Positions 1 through 7,166 of a stretch of 64,000 nucleotides of DNA are shown piece after piece. This DNA comes from Hyphomonadaceae bacterium (GTDB lineage Bacteria; Pseudomonadota; Alphaproteobacteria; Caulobacterales; Aquidulcibacteraceae): positions 62,001 through 126,000 of the forward strand of contig JAEUMP010000016.1 in assembly GCA_016791445.1 (NCBI GenBank), in the 5' to 3' direction. Under the pieces are notes generated by a model, which had not been told where the DNA came from, did not search any database, and was given only the letters and a program-made list of their open reading frames with translations. How positions within the stretch are numbered: the first letter of the stretch is position 1; every line of letters starts with the position of its first letter. The translations under genes were made by a program, and so were the position numbers.

Positions 1-2
1 TC

Positions 3-113
3 GTTTTCGCGATGATGGGGCCGATCCTGCTCACGGTCGCGGTCTCGGCGGTGCACAGCTGGATGGTGTGGCGCACCGATCCGGACCGGCGCACCTCCTT
101 CCGGCGGGAGTGA
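3..113 (+). CDS. C-terminal end of an unidentified membrane protein (partial)
   Basis: The frame is open from the window edge and stops at TGA 111-113, giving at least 36 residues. A hydrophobic stretch (MGPILLTVAVSAV) is followed by a short basic and acidic tail, as expected for the last membrane helix and cytoplasmic end of an inner-membrane protein. An internal ATG at 12 could in principle start a 33-residue peptide, but no ribosome binding site is visible inside the window. The family cannot be identified from this fragment. Confidence 0.4.
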   Translation, partial: VFAMMGPILLTVAVSAVHSWMVWRTDPDRRTSFRRE

Positions 114-289
114 CTTTGAGCCCTCCCGTTTGACCCGCGCGGGCTCCTGCCGTATGGAGCCCGCCATCGCGCCATGACTTGAAGCGCGCTTCGACCGGCC
201 CACGTTCAGATGAACCGGAGGCTGGCGAGGTCCCCCGCCCGACGTGATCGTCCGGCGGGGCGCTTTGCGTTTGGGCGTTGGGAGTGACC

Positions 290-1765
290 ATGTTCGACAC
301 GTTGCAGGAACGCCTGACAGGGGTTTTCGACCGGCTCACCGGCCGCGGCGCCCTGACCGAAGCGGACGTGGACGCGGCGCTCCGCGAAGTCCGCGTGGCG
401 CTCTTGGAAGCGGACGTGGCGCTGCCGGTGGTGAAGGACTTCATCGCCAAGGTCCGCACCGAGGCCGTGGGCGAGGCGGTGATCCGCTCGGTCACGCCGG
501 GCCAGATGATCATCAAGATCGTCCACGACGCGCTGGTCGACACGTTGGGCGGCAATGACCTGCCCGGCCTCCTGCGCATCGACGGCGAACCGCCGAACGT
601 GATCATGATGGCGGGCCTGCAGGGCTCCGGCAAAACCACCACCTCGGGCAAGATCGCCAACCGTCTGAAGACGCTCGAGAAGAAGCGCGTGCTGATGGCC
701 TCGCTCGACGTACGCCGCCCGGCGGCGATGGAGCAGCTGGCGATCCTCGGCAAATCCATCGGCGTCGACGTGCTGCCGATCGTCGCCGGCCAGCCGCCCG
801 CCGAAATCACGAAGCGCGCGATTCAAGCCGCCAAGCTCGGCGGCCATGATGTCCTCATCCTCGACACCGCCGGCCGCACCACGCTCGACGAACAGATGAT
901 GAGCGAAGCCGCCGAGATCGCGAAGATCGCGAACCCCGGCGAAGTGCTCCTCGTCGCCGACAGCCTCACCGGCCAGGACGCGGTGGAAACCGCCAAGCGC
1001 TTCAACGAACGCCTTCCCCTCACCGGCCTCGTGCTCACGCGCGCGGACGGCGACGGGCGCGGGGGCGCTGCGCTCTCCATGCGCGCGGTCACGAGCCTGC
1101 CGATCAAGTTCCTCGGCGCGGGCGAAAAGCTCGATGCGCTGGAAGCCTTCGATGCACGCCGCGTGGCGGGCCGCATTCTCGGCGCCGGGGACATCGTCTC
1201 CCTCGTCGAAAAGGCCGCCGCGAATGTCGAGCGCGACGACGCGGAGAAGATGGCGAAGAAACTCGCCAAGGGTCAGTTCGATCTCGACGATCTGGAAAAG
1301 CAGCTCGGCCAGATGCTGCAGATGGGCGGCCTGAAGGGCCTGATGGGCATGCTGCCCGGCGTCGCGAAAGTGAAGAAGCAGCTCGACGCCGCGAACATCG
1401 ATGACAAACAAATCCGCCGTCAGATCGCGGTGATCCGCTCGATGACCAAGGCGGAAAAGAAAAAGCCCGACCTGCTCAACGCCTCGCGGCGGAAGCGCAT
1501 CGCGAAAGGCGCGGGCGTCGATGTGGCGGAGGTGAACCGCCTACTGAAAATGCACCGCAACATGGCCGACATGGTGAAGAGCGTCGGCAAGGGAAAGATG
1601 CCCGGTGCGCTTGCGCAGATGGCCGGCCAGCAACCCGGCGGCGGCATGCGCATGCCGAGCCCTGAGCAGATGAAGGCGATGCAGGCGCAGATGCAGAAGG
1701 CCGGCGGCGGCTTGCCGGGTTTGCCGGGCCTTCCCGGCCTGCCCGGAACGAAGAAGGACAACTGA
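290..1765 (+). CDS. ffh: Signal recognition particle protein Ffh (SRP54)
   Basis: Ffh is the GTPase of the bacterial signal recognition particle. It binds 4.5S RNA and signal sequences on ribosomes and docks with FtsY at the membrane. The 491-residue product has an N-terminal helical bundle, a G1 loop GLQGSGKTT near residues 109-117, DTAGR near 192-196, the NKxD-equivalent TRADGD, and a Met-rich M domain (many QM pairs) after about residue 300. ATG 290 is chosen because GGAG lies 5 nt upstream; a TTG at 278 is in frame but has no better site. The C terminus ends in four GLP units, which look like a lineage-specific tail. It heads the ffh-rpsP-rimM-trmD-rplS group. Confidence 0.97.
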   Translation: MFDTLQERLTGVFDRLTGRGALTEADVDAALREVRVALLEADVALPVVKDFIAKVRTEAVGEAVIRSVTPGQMIIKIVHDALVDTLGGNDLPGLLRIDGEPPNVIMMAGLQGSGKTTTSGKIANRLKTLEKKRVLMASLDVRRPAAMEQLAILGKSIGVDVLPIVAGQPPAEITKRAIQAAKLGGHDVLILDTAGRTTLDEQMMSEAAEIAKIANPGEVLLVADSLTGQDAVETAKRFNERLPLTGLVLTRADGDGRGGAALSMRAVTSLPIKFLGAGEKLDALEAFDARRVAGRILGAGDIVSLVEKAAANVERDDAEKMAKKLAKGQFDLDDLEKQLGQMLQMGGLKGLMGMLPGVAKVKKQLDAANIDDKQIRRQIAVIRSMTKAEKKKPDLLNASRRKRIAKGAGVDVAEVNRLLKMHRNMADMVKSVGKGKMPGALAQMAGQQPGGGMRMPSPEQMKAMQAQMQKAGGGLPGLPGLPGLPGTKKDN

Positions 1766-1791
1766 GATCAACGAACGACGCTTCGGCCCAC

Positions 1792-1826
1792 GTCATCCCG
1801 GCCAAGCGAACCGAACCCGGGATGAC
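1792..1826. repeat. GTCATCCCGG palindromic intergenic element
   Basis: GTCATCCCGG (1792-1801) and CCGGGATGAC (1817-1826) form a perfect 10-bp inverted repeat with a 15-nt loop, between ffh and rpsP. There is no T-run after it, so it does not look like an intrinsic terminator. The GTCATCCCGG core resembles dispersed palindromic elements seen between genes in other alphaproteobacteria. It could also form a hairpin that tunes ffh/rpsP transcript stability. Confidence 0.6.
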
Positions 1827-1850
1827 ACGAGAAAGTGAGAGAGAAGAGAA

Positions 1851-2198
1851 ATGTCCCTGAAGATCCGTCTGGCCCGTGGCGGCGCCAAGAAGAAGCCGTT
1901 CTACTCGATCGTCATCGCCGACAGCCGCAGCCCGCGCGACGGCAAGTTCATCGAGAAGGTCGGCACCTATAACCCCGTGCTGCCGTCGACCGACGAAAAG
2001 CGCGTCGTGCTGAAGGCTGAGCGCATTACCGAATGGCTCGCCAAGGGCGCGCTCCCGACCGACCGCGTCGCGCGCATGCTCGACGTCGCCGGCATCAAGA
2101 AGCGCGATGCGCGTTCGAACCCGGAAAAAGCCAAGCCCGGCAAGAAGATGCAGGAGCGCTACGCCGCTGCGGCGTCCGCCGAAGGCAGCGAAGGCTGA
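1851..2198 (+). CDS. rpsP: 30S ribosomal protein S16
   Basis: S16 is a small-subunit protein needed for 30S assembly. The 115-residue product starts [20 protein letters not shown] and carries the S16 core ([10 protein letters not shown]-type strand, [27 protein letters not shown]). An alphaproteobacterial-type Lys/Ala-rich tail follows the core of about 85 residues. A purine-rich GAGAGAAGAGA stretch just before ATG 1851 serves as ribosome binding site. Its place between ffh and rimM matches the conserved rpsP-rimM-trmD-rplS gene order. Confidence 0.97.
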   Translation: MSLKIRLARGGAKKKPFYSIVIADSRSPRDGKFIEKVGTYNPVLPSTDEKRVVLKAERITEWLAKGALPTDRVARMLDVAGIKKRDARSNPEKAKPGKKMQERYAAAASAEGSEG

Positions 2199-2205
2199 TC
2201 TGCGC

Positions 2206-2436
2206 ATGAGCGCGCTCACCTTGCTTGGCTGGGCGCTCATGGCTGTGGCCGTACTGATGTGGTTGGCGCTGCTGGCGGTGCCGTTCCTCCCGCAATTGGA
2301 GGGACGCCGCTGGGGCGCTGCGCTGATCTTGTGGCTCGGCGGCGAAACCGTGTTCGCGCTGGGCGCGCTCGCGGCGGCGCCGGCGCTGTTGAAATCGCAC
2401 TGGCTGCGGAAGTTGCTGGGTCGTCGTGATGCATAG
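2206..2436 (+). CDS. Small two-helix membrane protein, transporter-suffix-domain type
   Basis: The 76-residue product has two hydrophobic segments (about residues 4-25 and 30-55), the motif VPFLP between them, and GGETVFALGA in the second. This layout matches the small family annotated as transporter suffix domain proteins, for which no function is known to me. ATG 2206 lies 7 nt after the rpsP stop, so translational coupling is likely. A longer in-frame start inside rpsP exists but would add a basic, unrelated leader. It separates rpsP from rimM, which are normally adjacent. Confidence 0.7.
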   Translation: MSALTLLGWALMAVAVLMWLALLAVPFLPQLEGRRWGAALILWLGGETVFALGALAAAPALLKSHWLRKLLGRRDA

Positions 2437-2450
2437 TCTCCGGCGGATGA

Positions 2451-2510
2451 CCCTCCCCTCCTCCGGCTTCGCCGGGGGAGGGGCCGGGGGTGGGGGACCG
2501 GCCGATCGAC
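2451..2510. repeat. Left inverted repeat of the DUF559 cassette
   Basis: This is a 60-nt G/C-rich arm just after the stop of the small membrane gene. Internally it contains CCCTCCCC...GGGGAGGGG hairpin-forming blocks around GGCTTCGCC. The reverse complement matches 2887-2945 with about 8 substitutions, several of them compensating transitions within the stem. Confidence 0.7.
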
Positions 2511-2519
2511 GGGGCGCCG

Positions 2520-3512
2520 ATGCCCAATCGTGACCCGCAATCCGTCAATCGCGCACGACAACTCCGCAGCGAACCTACGCCCGCCGAGAAAGCCTTGTGG
2601 CAGGTCTTGCGTGCACAGACCGATGTGCATTGGCGTCGACAGGCGCCGATCGGTTCTGCAATCGCCGACTTTGCCTGCCTTCGCGCGAAACTCATTGTCG
2701 AGGTGGACGGTGGTGCACACGATCATCCAGCGGCGAAGCTGAGAGACCAGGAACGCACCGCGCAGCTTGAATCTCACGGGCACACGGTGGTCCGCTTCTC
2801 CAATGAGGAGGTCCTGCACGATCCCGCTAAAGTCGCGGCGCAGTTGAGAACTCTTGCGCTTTCAAGACTGCCGACTTCCGCGCCCGGTCGATCGGCTGGC
2901 CCCCCACCCCCAGCCCCTCCCCCGACAAAGTCGGAGAAGGGGAGGCCGTCACGGCGGAGCACTTACATTTTCGACGACAAGCACCCCGCCGCCTCCACGG
3001 CCCCCAAAGACCTCGTCCTCGTCGGCGCCATCGCCAGCGCATTCGGCGTGCGGGGCGAGGTGCGGGTGCGGAGCTTTACTGCAGCGTTCGACGGCGTGGT
3101 TTCCTACGGCCCGCTTTTTGACGCCGAAGGCCGCATTGTGATGACGCCGAAGCGGTGGCGCGAGATCAAGGACGGGCTCGCCGTCACCGCGCCGGAGATC
3201 AAGGATCGCGACGCCGCAGAGGCGCTCAAGGGCACAGCCCTGCACGTCCCGCGCAGCGTGCTTCCGCCGGCGGAAGAAGACGAGTTCTACCACGTCGATC
3301 TCATCGGCTGCCGCGTGGAGACACTGGCGGGCGAACCGGTCGGCGAGGTGATCGCGGTGCAGGATTTCGGCGCGGGCGATCTGCTGGAAGTGCGCAGCGC
3401 TGGCGGCAAGACGCTGTTCGTAGCGTTCACCCGCGAGGCGGCCCCTCACGTCGACATCGCCGGGCGGCGCATCGTCATCGCCCCGATGTCGCCCGAGGAC
3501 GACGCAGCATGA
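2520..3512 (+). CDS. rimM: DUF559 domain fused in frame to ribosome maturation factor RimM
   Basis: The 330-residue reading frame is a chimera. Residues 1-120 are a DUF559 domain (PTPAEKALW, then DFAC with D50, and the E61/D63 EVDGG motif of a Vsr-like nuclease fold). Residues 121-160 are a Pro-rich linker encoded by the right repeat. From about residue 163 a full RimM follows: the N-terminal barrel [19 protein letters not shown], then a PRC barrel with [12 protein letters not shown] and [12 protein letters not shown]. RimM binds S19 and helps 30S maturation. ATG 2520 starts the fusion. There is no ATG, GTG or TTG in frame between the DUF559 domain and RimM, so RimM is either made as the fusion or from a rare ATT at 2967, which has GGCGGAG upstream. 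The stop overlaps trmD (ATGA). Confidence 0.85.
   Translation: MPNRDPQSVNRARQLRSEPTPAEKALWQVLRAQTDVHWRRQAPIGSAIADFACLRAKLIVEVDGGAHDHPAAKLRDQERTAQLESHGHTVVRFSNEEVLHDPAKVAAQLRTLALSRLPTSAPGRSAGPPPPAPPPTKSEKGRPSRRSTYIFDDKHPAASTAPKDLVLVGAIASAFGVRGEVRVRSFTAAFDGVVSYGPLFDAEGRIVMTPKRWREIKDGLAVTAPEIKDRDAAEALKGTALHVPRSVLPPAEEDEFYHVDLIGCRVETLAGEPVGEVIAVQDFGAGDLLEVRSAGGKTLFVAFTREAAPHVDIAGRRIVIAPMSPEDDAA
2887..2945. repeat. Right inverted repeat of the DUF559 cassette
   Basis: This is the mirror copy of 2451-2510. It is translated in frame as a Pro-rich linker ([10 protein letters not shown]) joining the DUF559 domain to RimM. Low-complexity proline coding of this kind is typical of a non-coding repeat that has become translated. 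Confidence 0.7.
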
Positions 3513-4186
3513 GTTTCGCCGCCACCGTCCTGACGCTCTACCCCGAAGCCTTTCCCGGCGCGCTGGGCGTTTCGCTTCTCGGCAAGGCGCTTGCCGAGAA
3601 GCGTTGGTCCCTCGACACGGTGCAGATCCGCGACTTCGGCGACGGTCCGCACAGGAAGGTCGATGACGCGCCCGCCGGCGGCGGCGCGGGGCTCGTCATG
3701 CGCCCCGACGTGGCGGCGGCGGCCATCGACAGCGTCGCGCTGAACGACCGCCCGCTCCTCTTCCCGAGCCCGCGCGGCAAGCCGTTCACGCAAGCCATGG
3801 CGCGGGAATGGGCCGCCGGCCCCGGCCTCGTGATCTTCTGCGGGCGCTTCGAAGGCCTCGATGAGCGCGTGATCGAAGCGCGGAACATGGTCGAAGTCTG
3901 CGTCGGCGATGCGGTGCTGATGGGCGGGGAGGTCGCGGCGCAGCTCATCCTCGAGGCCACGGTGCGGCTGCTGCCCGGCGTTTTGGGGAACGAGCAATCG
4001 GCGACCGAAGAGAGCTTCGAGGACGGCCTGCTTGAGCACCCGCAATTCACCAAGCCCCGCGTCTGGGAGGGCCGCGACACGCCGGAGGTGCTGCTGTCCG
4101 GCGATCACGCCAAGGTCGCGGCCTGGCGCAAGGCGGAGCAGGTGCGGCTCACGAAGCTGCGGCGACCGGATCTGCTGGAGGAGTAG
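3509..4186 (+). CDS. trmD: tRNA (guanine-N1-)-methyltransferase TrmD
   Basis: TrmD makes m1G37 in tRNAs from S-adenosylmethionine and so prevents +1 frameshifting. The 225-residue product has the SPOUT trefoil-knot signatures: [14 protein letters not shown], the [10 protein letters not shown] loop, the [10 protein letters not shown] knot (usually IGDYVLSGGE), RLLPGVLGN and the C-terminal PQFTKPRVW segment. The start at 3509 overlaps the rimM stop as ATGA, which points to coupled translation. The much longer upstream extension in this frame is an overlap with rimM and is not used. Confidence 0.97.
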   Translation: MSFAATVLTLYPEAFPGALGVSLLGKALAEKRWSLDTVQIRDFGDGPHRKVDDAPAGGGAGLVMRPDVAAAAIDSVALNDRPLLFPSPRGKPFTQAMAREWAAGPGLVIFCGRFEGLDERVIEARNMVEVCVGDAVLMGGEVAAQLILEATVRLLPGVLGNEQSATEESFEDGLLEHPQFTKPRVWEGRDTPEVLLSGDHAKVAAWRKAEQVRLTKLRRPDLLEE

Positions 4187-4332
4187 CCCCTCTCCCGCGC
4201 CTGAGCGGCAGAGGGTTTTCCCGTTTCCCGATCATCCGCCGCTGGACAAAAGCCCCCCACCCGCCTATACGCCCCGCTCTTTACGCAGTCTCTTTCGGAA
4301 GCGGCCGGGAAGCCGGCGCGCTCGCGTGGCCC

Positions 4333-4755
4333 ATGAACCTGATCCAGACCCTCGAAAAAGAAGAAGTCGCCCGCGTCACGGTCGGCAAGAAAATCCCCCA
4401 CTTCTCGCCGGGCGACACCGTCCGCGTGAACGTGAAGATCAAAGAAGGCGAGCGCGAGCGGGTCCAGGCCTATGAAGGCGTCTGCATCGCGCGCTCGGGC
4501 TCGGACCTGAACGCGAGCTTCACCGTCCGCAAGATCTCTTTCGGTGAAGGCGTGGAGCGCGTGTTCCCGCTGTTCTCGCCGTCGCTGGAGTCCATCGAGG
4601 TCGTGCGTCAGGGCAAAGTCCGCCGCGCGAAGCTCTATTACCTGCGCGATCGTCGCGGCAAATCGGCCCGGATCACCGAGCGCAAGGGCGGCCCCCGTGG
4701 CGAAGGCTACGAAGGTGAAGCAGCCGCAGCGCCGGAAGAAACCGCCGCCGAGTAA
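4333..4755 (+). CDS. rplS: 50S ribosomal protein L19
   Basis: L19 sits at the 30S-50S interface of the ribosome. The 140-residue product has the family core: [67 protein letters not shown]. An acidic Ala/Glu tail extends past the usual length of about 115 residues. It lies 146 bp after trmD, long enough for its own promoter, and is followed at once by a strong hairpin terminator, so it closes the translation cluster. Confidence 0.97.
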   Translation: MNLIQTLEKEEVARVTVGKKIPHFSPGDTVRVNVKIKEGERERVQAYEGVCIARSGSDLNASFTVRKISFGEGVERVFPLFSPSLESIEVVRQGKVRRAKLYYLRDRRGKSARITERKGGPRGEGYEGEAAAAPEETAAE

Positions 4756-4777
4756 TCGGATCGGGTTTCGAGATTTC

Positions 4778-4812
4778 AAAGGCCCCGGCGCAAGTCGGGG
4801 CCTTTGTGTTTT
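4778..4812 (+). terminator. Intrinsic terminator after rplS
   Basis: AAAGGCCCC (4778-4786) pairs with GGGGCCTTT (4797-4805) around a 10-nt loop. A T-rich stretch (GTGTTTTC) follows. It lies 23 bp after the rplS stop. Confidence 0.85.
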
Positions 4813-4821
4813 CTTCCACTT

Positions 4822-4849
4822 CCCTTCTCCCCCTCGCGGGGGAGAAGGG
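4822..4849. repeat. CCCTTCTCCCCC hairpin repeat
   Basis: CCCTTCTCCCCC (4822-4833) and GGGGGAGAAGGG (4838-4849) form a perfect 12-bp stem with a 4-nt TCGC loop, directly after the rplS terminator. The C/G-block stem resembles the hairpins at 12751-12896 and 40198-40313 and the ends of the DUF559 cassette, so it is probably one copy of a dispersed REP-like family. Confidence 0.6.
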
Positions 4850-4901
4850 TTCATCATCACTTCCCCTGTCCGCCAACCCGCATCTGTGACAAACACCGCT
4901 C

Positions 4902-6182
4902 GTGTCTGAAACACTCGCTCCCGCACGCGCCGACGCGACGTCCGTCGAGATCGTGACGCTCGGCTGCCGCCTCAACGTGGCGGAGAGCGACGCGATGCGC
5001 ACCCACGCGGGCGCCGCCGGGCTTTCGGATGCGGTGATCTTCAACACCTGCGCCGTGACCGCCGAAGCGGTCCGCCAGGCGCGCCAGCAGATCCGCCGCG
5101 CGCGGCGCGAGCGCCCCGACGCGATGATCATCGTCACCGGCTGCGCGGCGCAGATCGATCCCGCATCGTTTGCGGACATGCCGGAAGTCGATCGCGTGAT
5201 CGGCAATTCCGAGAAGATGTCGCCCGCCGCCTTCGCGCCACACGCGGATGAGCGCGTCCAGGTCGCCGACATCATGACCGTGCGGGAAACCGCGCCGCAT
5301 CTCGCGGACGGCTATTCCTCGCGCACGCGCGCCTATGTGCAGGTGCAGAACGGCTGCGACCATCGCTGCACCTTCTGCATCATTCCCTACGGCCGCGGGA
5401 ATTCGCGCAGCGTACCGGCGGGCGCAGTCATCGAGCAGATCAATGCGCTCGTCGCGCGCGGCTGCCCGGAAGTGGTGCTGACGGGCGTCGATCTCACCTC
5501 GTGGGGTGCAGACCTGCCGGGCGCGCCGCAATTCGGCAATCTCGTCGCGCGAATCCTGAAGCTCGTTCCCGACCTGCCGATGTTGCGCCTCTCCTCGCTC
5601 GACGTGATCGAAATGGACGAGGCGCTGTTCGACCTCGTGACGACCGAGCCGCGCATCGCGCCTCACCTGCATCTGTCGCTGCAGCACGGCGACGATCTGA
5701 TCCTGAAGCGCATGAAGCGCCGGCACGGTCGCGATCAGGCCATCGACCTGTGCGCGCGGCTGAAGGCGGCGCGACCGGAGATTGCGCTGGGCGCCGATTT
5801 CATCGCGGGCTTCCCGACGGAAACGGAAGAGCACTTCCAGGGCACGCTCGATCTCGTCGCGGCGTGCGACATCTCCTATCTGCACGTCTTCCCCTTCAGC
5901 CCGCGCGAGGGCACGCCCGCCGCGCGGATGCCGCAACTGCCGCGTCCGCTGATCAAGGCGCGCGCGGCCCGGTTACGGGAAGTCGGCGCGCAGGTGATGG
6001 CGCGACATCTCGACCGCTGGGTCGGTCAGGACGTGACGGCGCTCGTGGAAGAAGACGGCAGCGCGCGGCTTTCCGACTTCACGCGCGTGCGCCTCGCGGT
6101 TGGCGATGATCAGGCGGGCGCCTACATCCGCGTCCGCGCCCATGGGCACGACGGCGAAGCATTGATCGGCACGGTTCTCTGA
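4902..6182 (+). CDS. mtaB: tRNA t6A37 methylthiotransferase MtaB
   Basis: MtaB is a radical-SAM enzyme that converts t6A37 to ms2t6A in ANN-decoding tRNAs. The 426-residue product has the N-terminal UPF0004 domain with cluster cysteines C22, C50 and C81, the radical-SAM motif CDHRCTFC (C152, C156, C159), LSSLDVIEMD, HLHLSLQHGDD, and a C-terminal TRAM domain ending in GEALIGTVL. The start is GTG 4902 with no strong ribosome binding site. Its stop shares a base with the ftsY start. The choice of MtaB over RimO or MiaB rests on the GCRLN and TGVDLTSWG motifs. Confidence 0.93.
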   Translation: MSETLAPARADATSVEIVTLGCRLNVAESDAMRTHAGAAGLSDAVIFNTCAVTAEAVRQARQQIRRARRERPDAMIIVTGCAAQIDPASFADMPEVDRVIGNSEKMSPAAFAPHADERVQVADIMTVRETAPHLADGYSSRTRAYVQVQNGCDHRCTFCIIPYGRGNSRSVPAGAVIEQINALVARGCPEVVLTGVDLTSWGADLPGAPQFGNLVARILKLVPDLPMLRLSSLDVIEMDEALFDLVTTEPRIAPHLHLSLQHGDDLILKRMKRRHGRDQAIDLCARLKAARPEIALGADFIAGFPTETEEHFQGTLDLVAACDISYLHVFPFSPREGTPAARMPQLPRPLIKARAARLREVGAQVMARHLDRWVGQDVTALVEEDGSARLSDFTRVRLAVGDDQAGAYIRVRAHGHDGEALIGTVL

Positions 6183-7162
6183 TGGGCGGCTTTCTCGGGT
6201 TCGGAAAGAAGAAGGATGCGCCGCAAACGGCGGAACCGGAGAAGAAGGACTTCTTCGGCCGGCTTTTCGACGGGCTGTCGAAATCGTCTGCAAAGCTCAC
6301 CGATGACGTCACCGGCGTTTTCACCAAGAAGCTGCTCGACCAGCAGACGCTCGACGATCTCGAGGAGATGCTGATCCGCGCCGACATGGGCCCGCAGGCG
6401 GCGGCGAAGATCACCGGCATGATCGCAAAGGACCGCTTCAATCGCGAAATGGGCGACGACGAGGTGCGGCGCGCGCTCGCGGACTCCATCGCCGACGTTA
6501 TGAAGCCGCGCGAAAAGCCGCTCGATCTCACCGATGGCGCCCGGCCGCGCGTGGTGCTCGTCGTCGGCGTGAACGGTTCCGGCAAGACGACGACGATCGG
6601 CAAGCTGTGCTGGCTGCTCTCGCAGAGCGGCGCGAAGGTCGTCGTCGGCGCCGCGGATACGTTCCGCGCGGCGGCGATCGGGCAACTCGGCGTGTGGGCG
6701 GAGCGTTCCGGCGCGTCCTTCGTTGCGAAGGGTCAGGGCGCGGACGCCGCGGGCGTCGCCTACGAAGCCGCGGCCCTCGGCAAGGCGCAGGGTGCGGACG
6801 TCGTGCTGATCGACACGGCGGGCCGCCTGCAGAACCGCGCGGAGCTGATGGGCGAACTCGACAAGATCATGCGCGCGATCCGCAAGGTCGATGAGGACTT
6901 CCCGCACGAGACGCTGCTGGTTCTGGACGCGACCGTCGGCCAGAACGCGCTCTCGCAGCTGGAAGCCTTCCGCACCACCGCCGACATCACGGGTCTCGTG
7001 ATGACGAAACTGGACGGCACGGCAAAAGGCGGCGTGCTCGTCGCGATCGCCAATCTGCACGCGTTGCCGATCCATTTCATCGGCGTCGGCGAAAGCGCCG
7101 AAGACCTCCAGCCCTTCGACGCCGTCGCCTATGGCCGTGCGCTCGCGGGCGTGAAGACCTGA
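6182..7162 (+). CDS. ftsY: Signal recognition particle receptor FtsY
   Basis: FtsY is the membrane-associated GTPase that receives Ffh-ribosome complexes. The 326-residue product has a short, Lys-rich N-terminal region in place of the long acidic A domain of E. coli. It then has an N domain and a G domain with GVNGSGKTTTIGKL, the DTFRAAA loop, DTAGRLQNR, TKLDGTAKGG and the closing GVGESAEDLQPF. Its start overlaps the mtaB stop (TGATG). With ffh about 4.4 kb upstream, both SRP GTPases lie in this cluster. Confidence 0.97.
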   Translation: MGGFLGFGKKKDAPQTAEPEKKDFFGRLFDGLSKSSAKLTDDVTGVFTKKLLDQQTLDDLEEMLIRADMGPQAAAKITGMIAKDRFNREMGDDEVRRALADSIADVMKPREKPLDLTDGARPRVVLVVGVNGSGKTTTIGKLCWLLSQSGAKVVVGAADTFRAAAIGQLGVWAERSGASFVAKGQGADAAGVAYEAAALGKAQGADVVLIDTAGRLQNRAELMGELDKIMRAIRKVDEDFPHETLLVLDATVGQNALSQLEAFRTTADITGLVMTKLDGTAKGGVLVAIANLHALPIHFIGVGESAEDLQPFDAVAYGRALAGVKT

Positions 7163-7166
7163 GACC

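Larger units (their letters stand above)
2451..2945 (+). mobile_element. Inverted-repeat-bounded cassette carrying a DUF559 domain
   Basis: A segment of about 495 bp has near-identical long inverted ends: 2451-2510 and 2887-2945 match at about 52 of 60 positions when one is reverse-complemented. Each end also contains its own G/C-rich hairpin. Between them lies a complete DUF559 (Vsr-like PD-(D/E)XK) reading frame. The unit sits exactly between the gene before rimM and the rimM body, with no stop codon at its right edge. This is read as a REP-type element that carries a nuclease-like gene and has inserted here. The mobility is an inference; no target-site duplication was confirmed. Confidence 0.55.

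Noticed and set aside
206-1411. 401-residue minus-strand frame opposite ffh
   Set aside because: It is antisense to ffh, with a low-complexity Arg/His/Ala composition and no ribosome binding site.
3155-3508. Long N-terminal extension of trmD inside rimM
   Set aside because: TrmD family length and the [13 protein letters not shown] start at 3509 with an ATGA overlap are far better; the extension is another frame of rimM.
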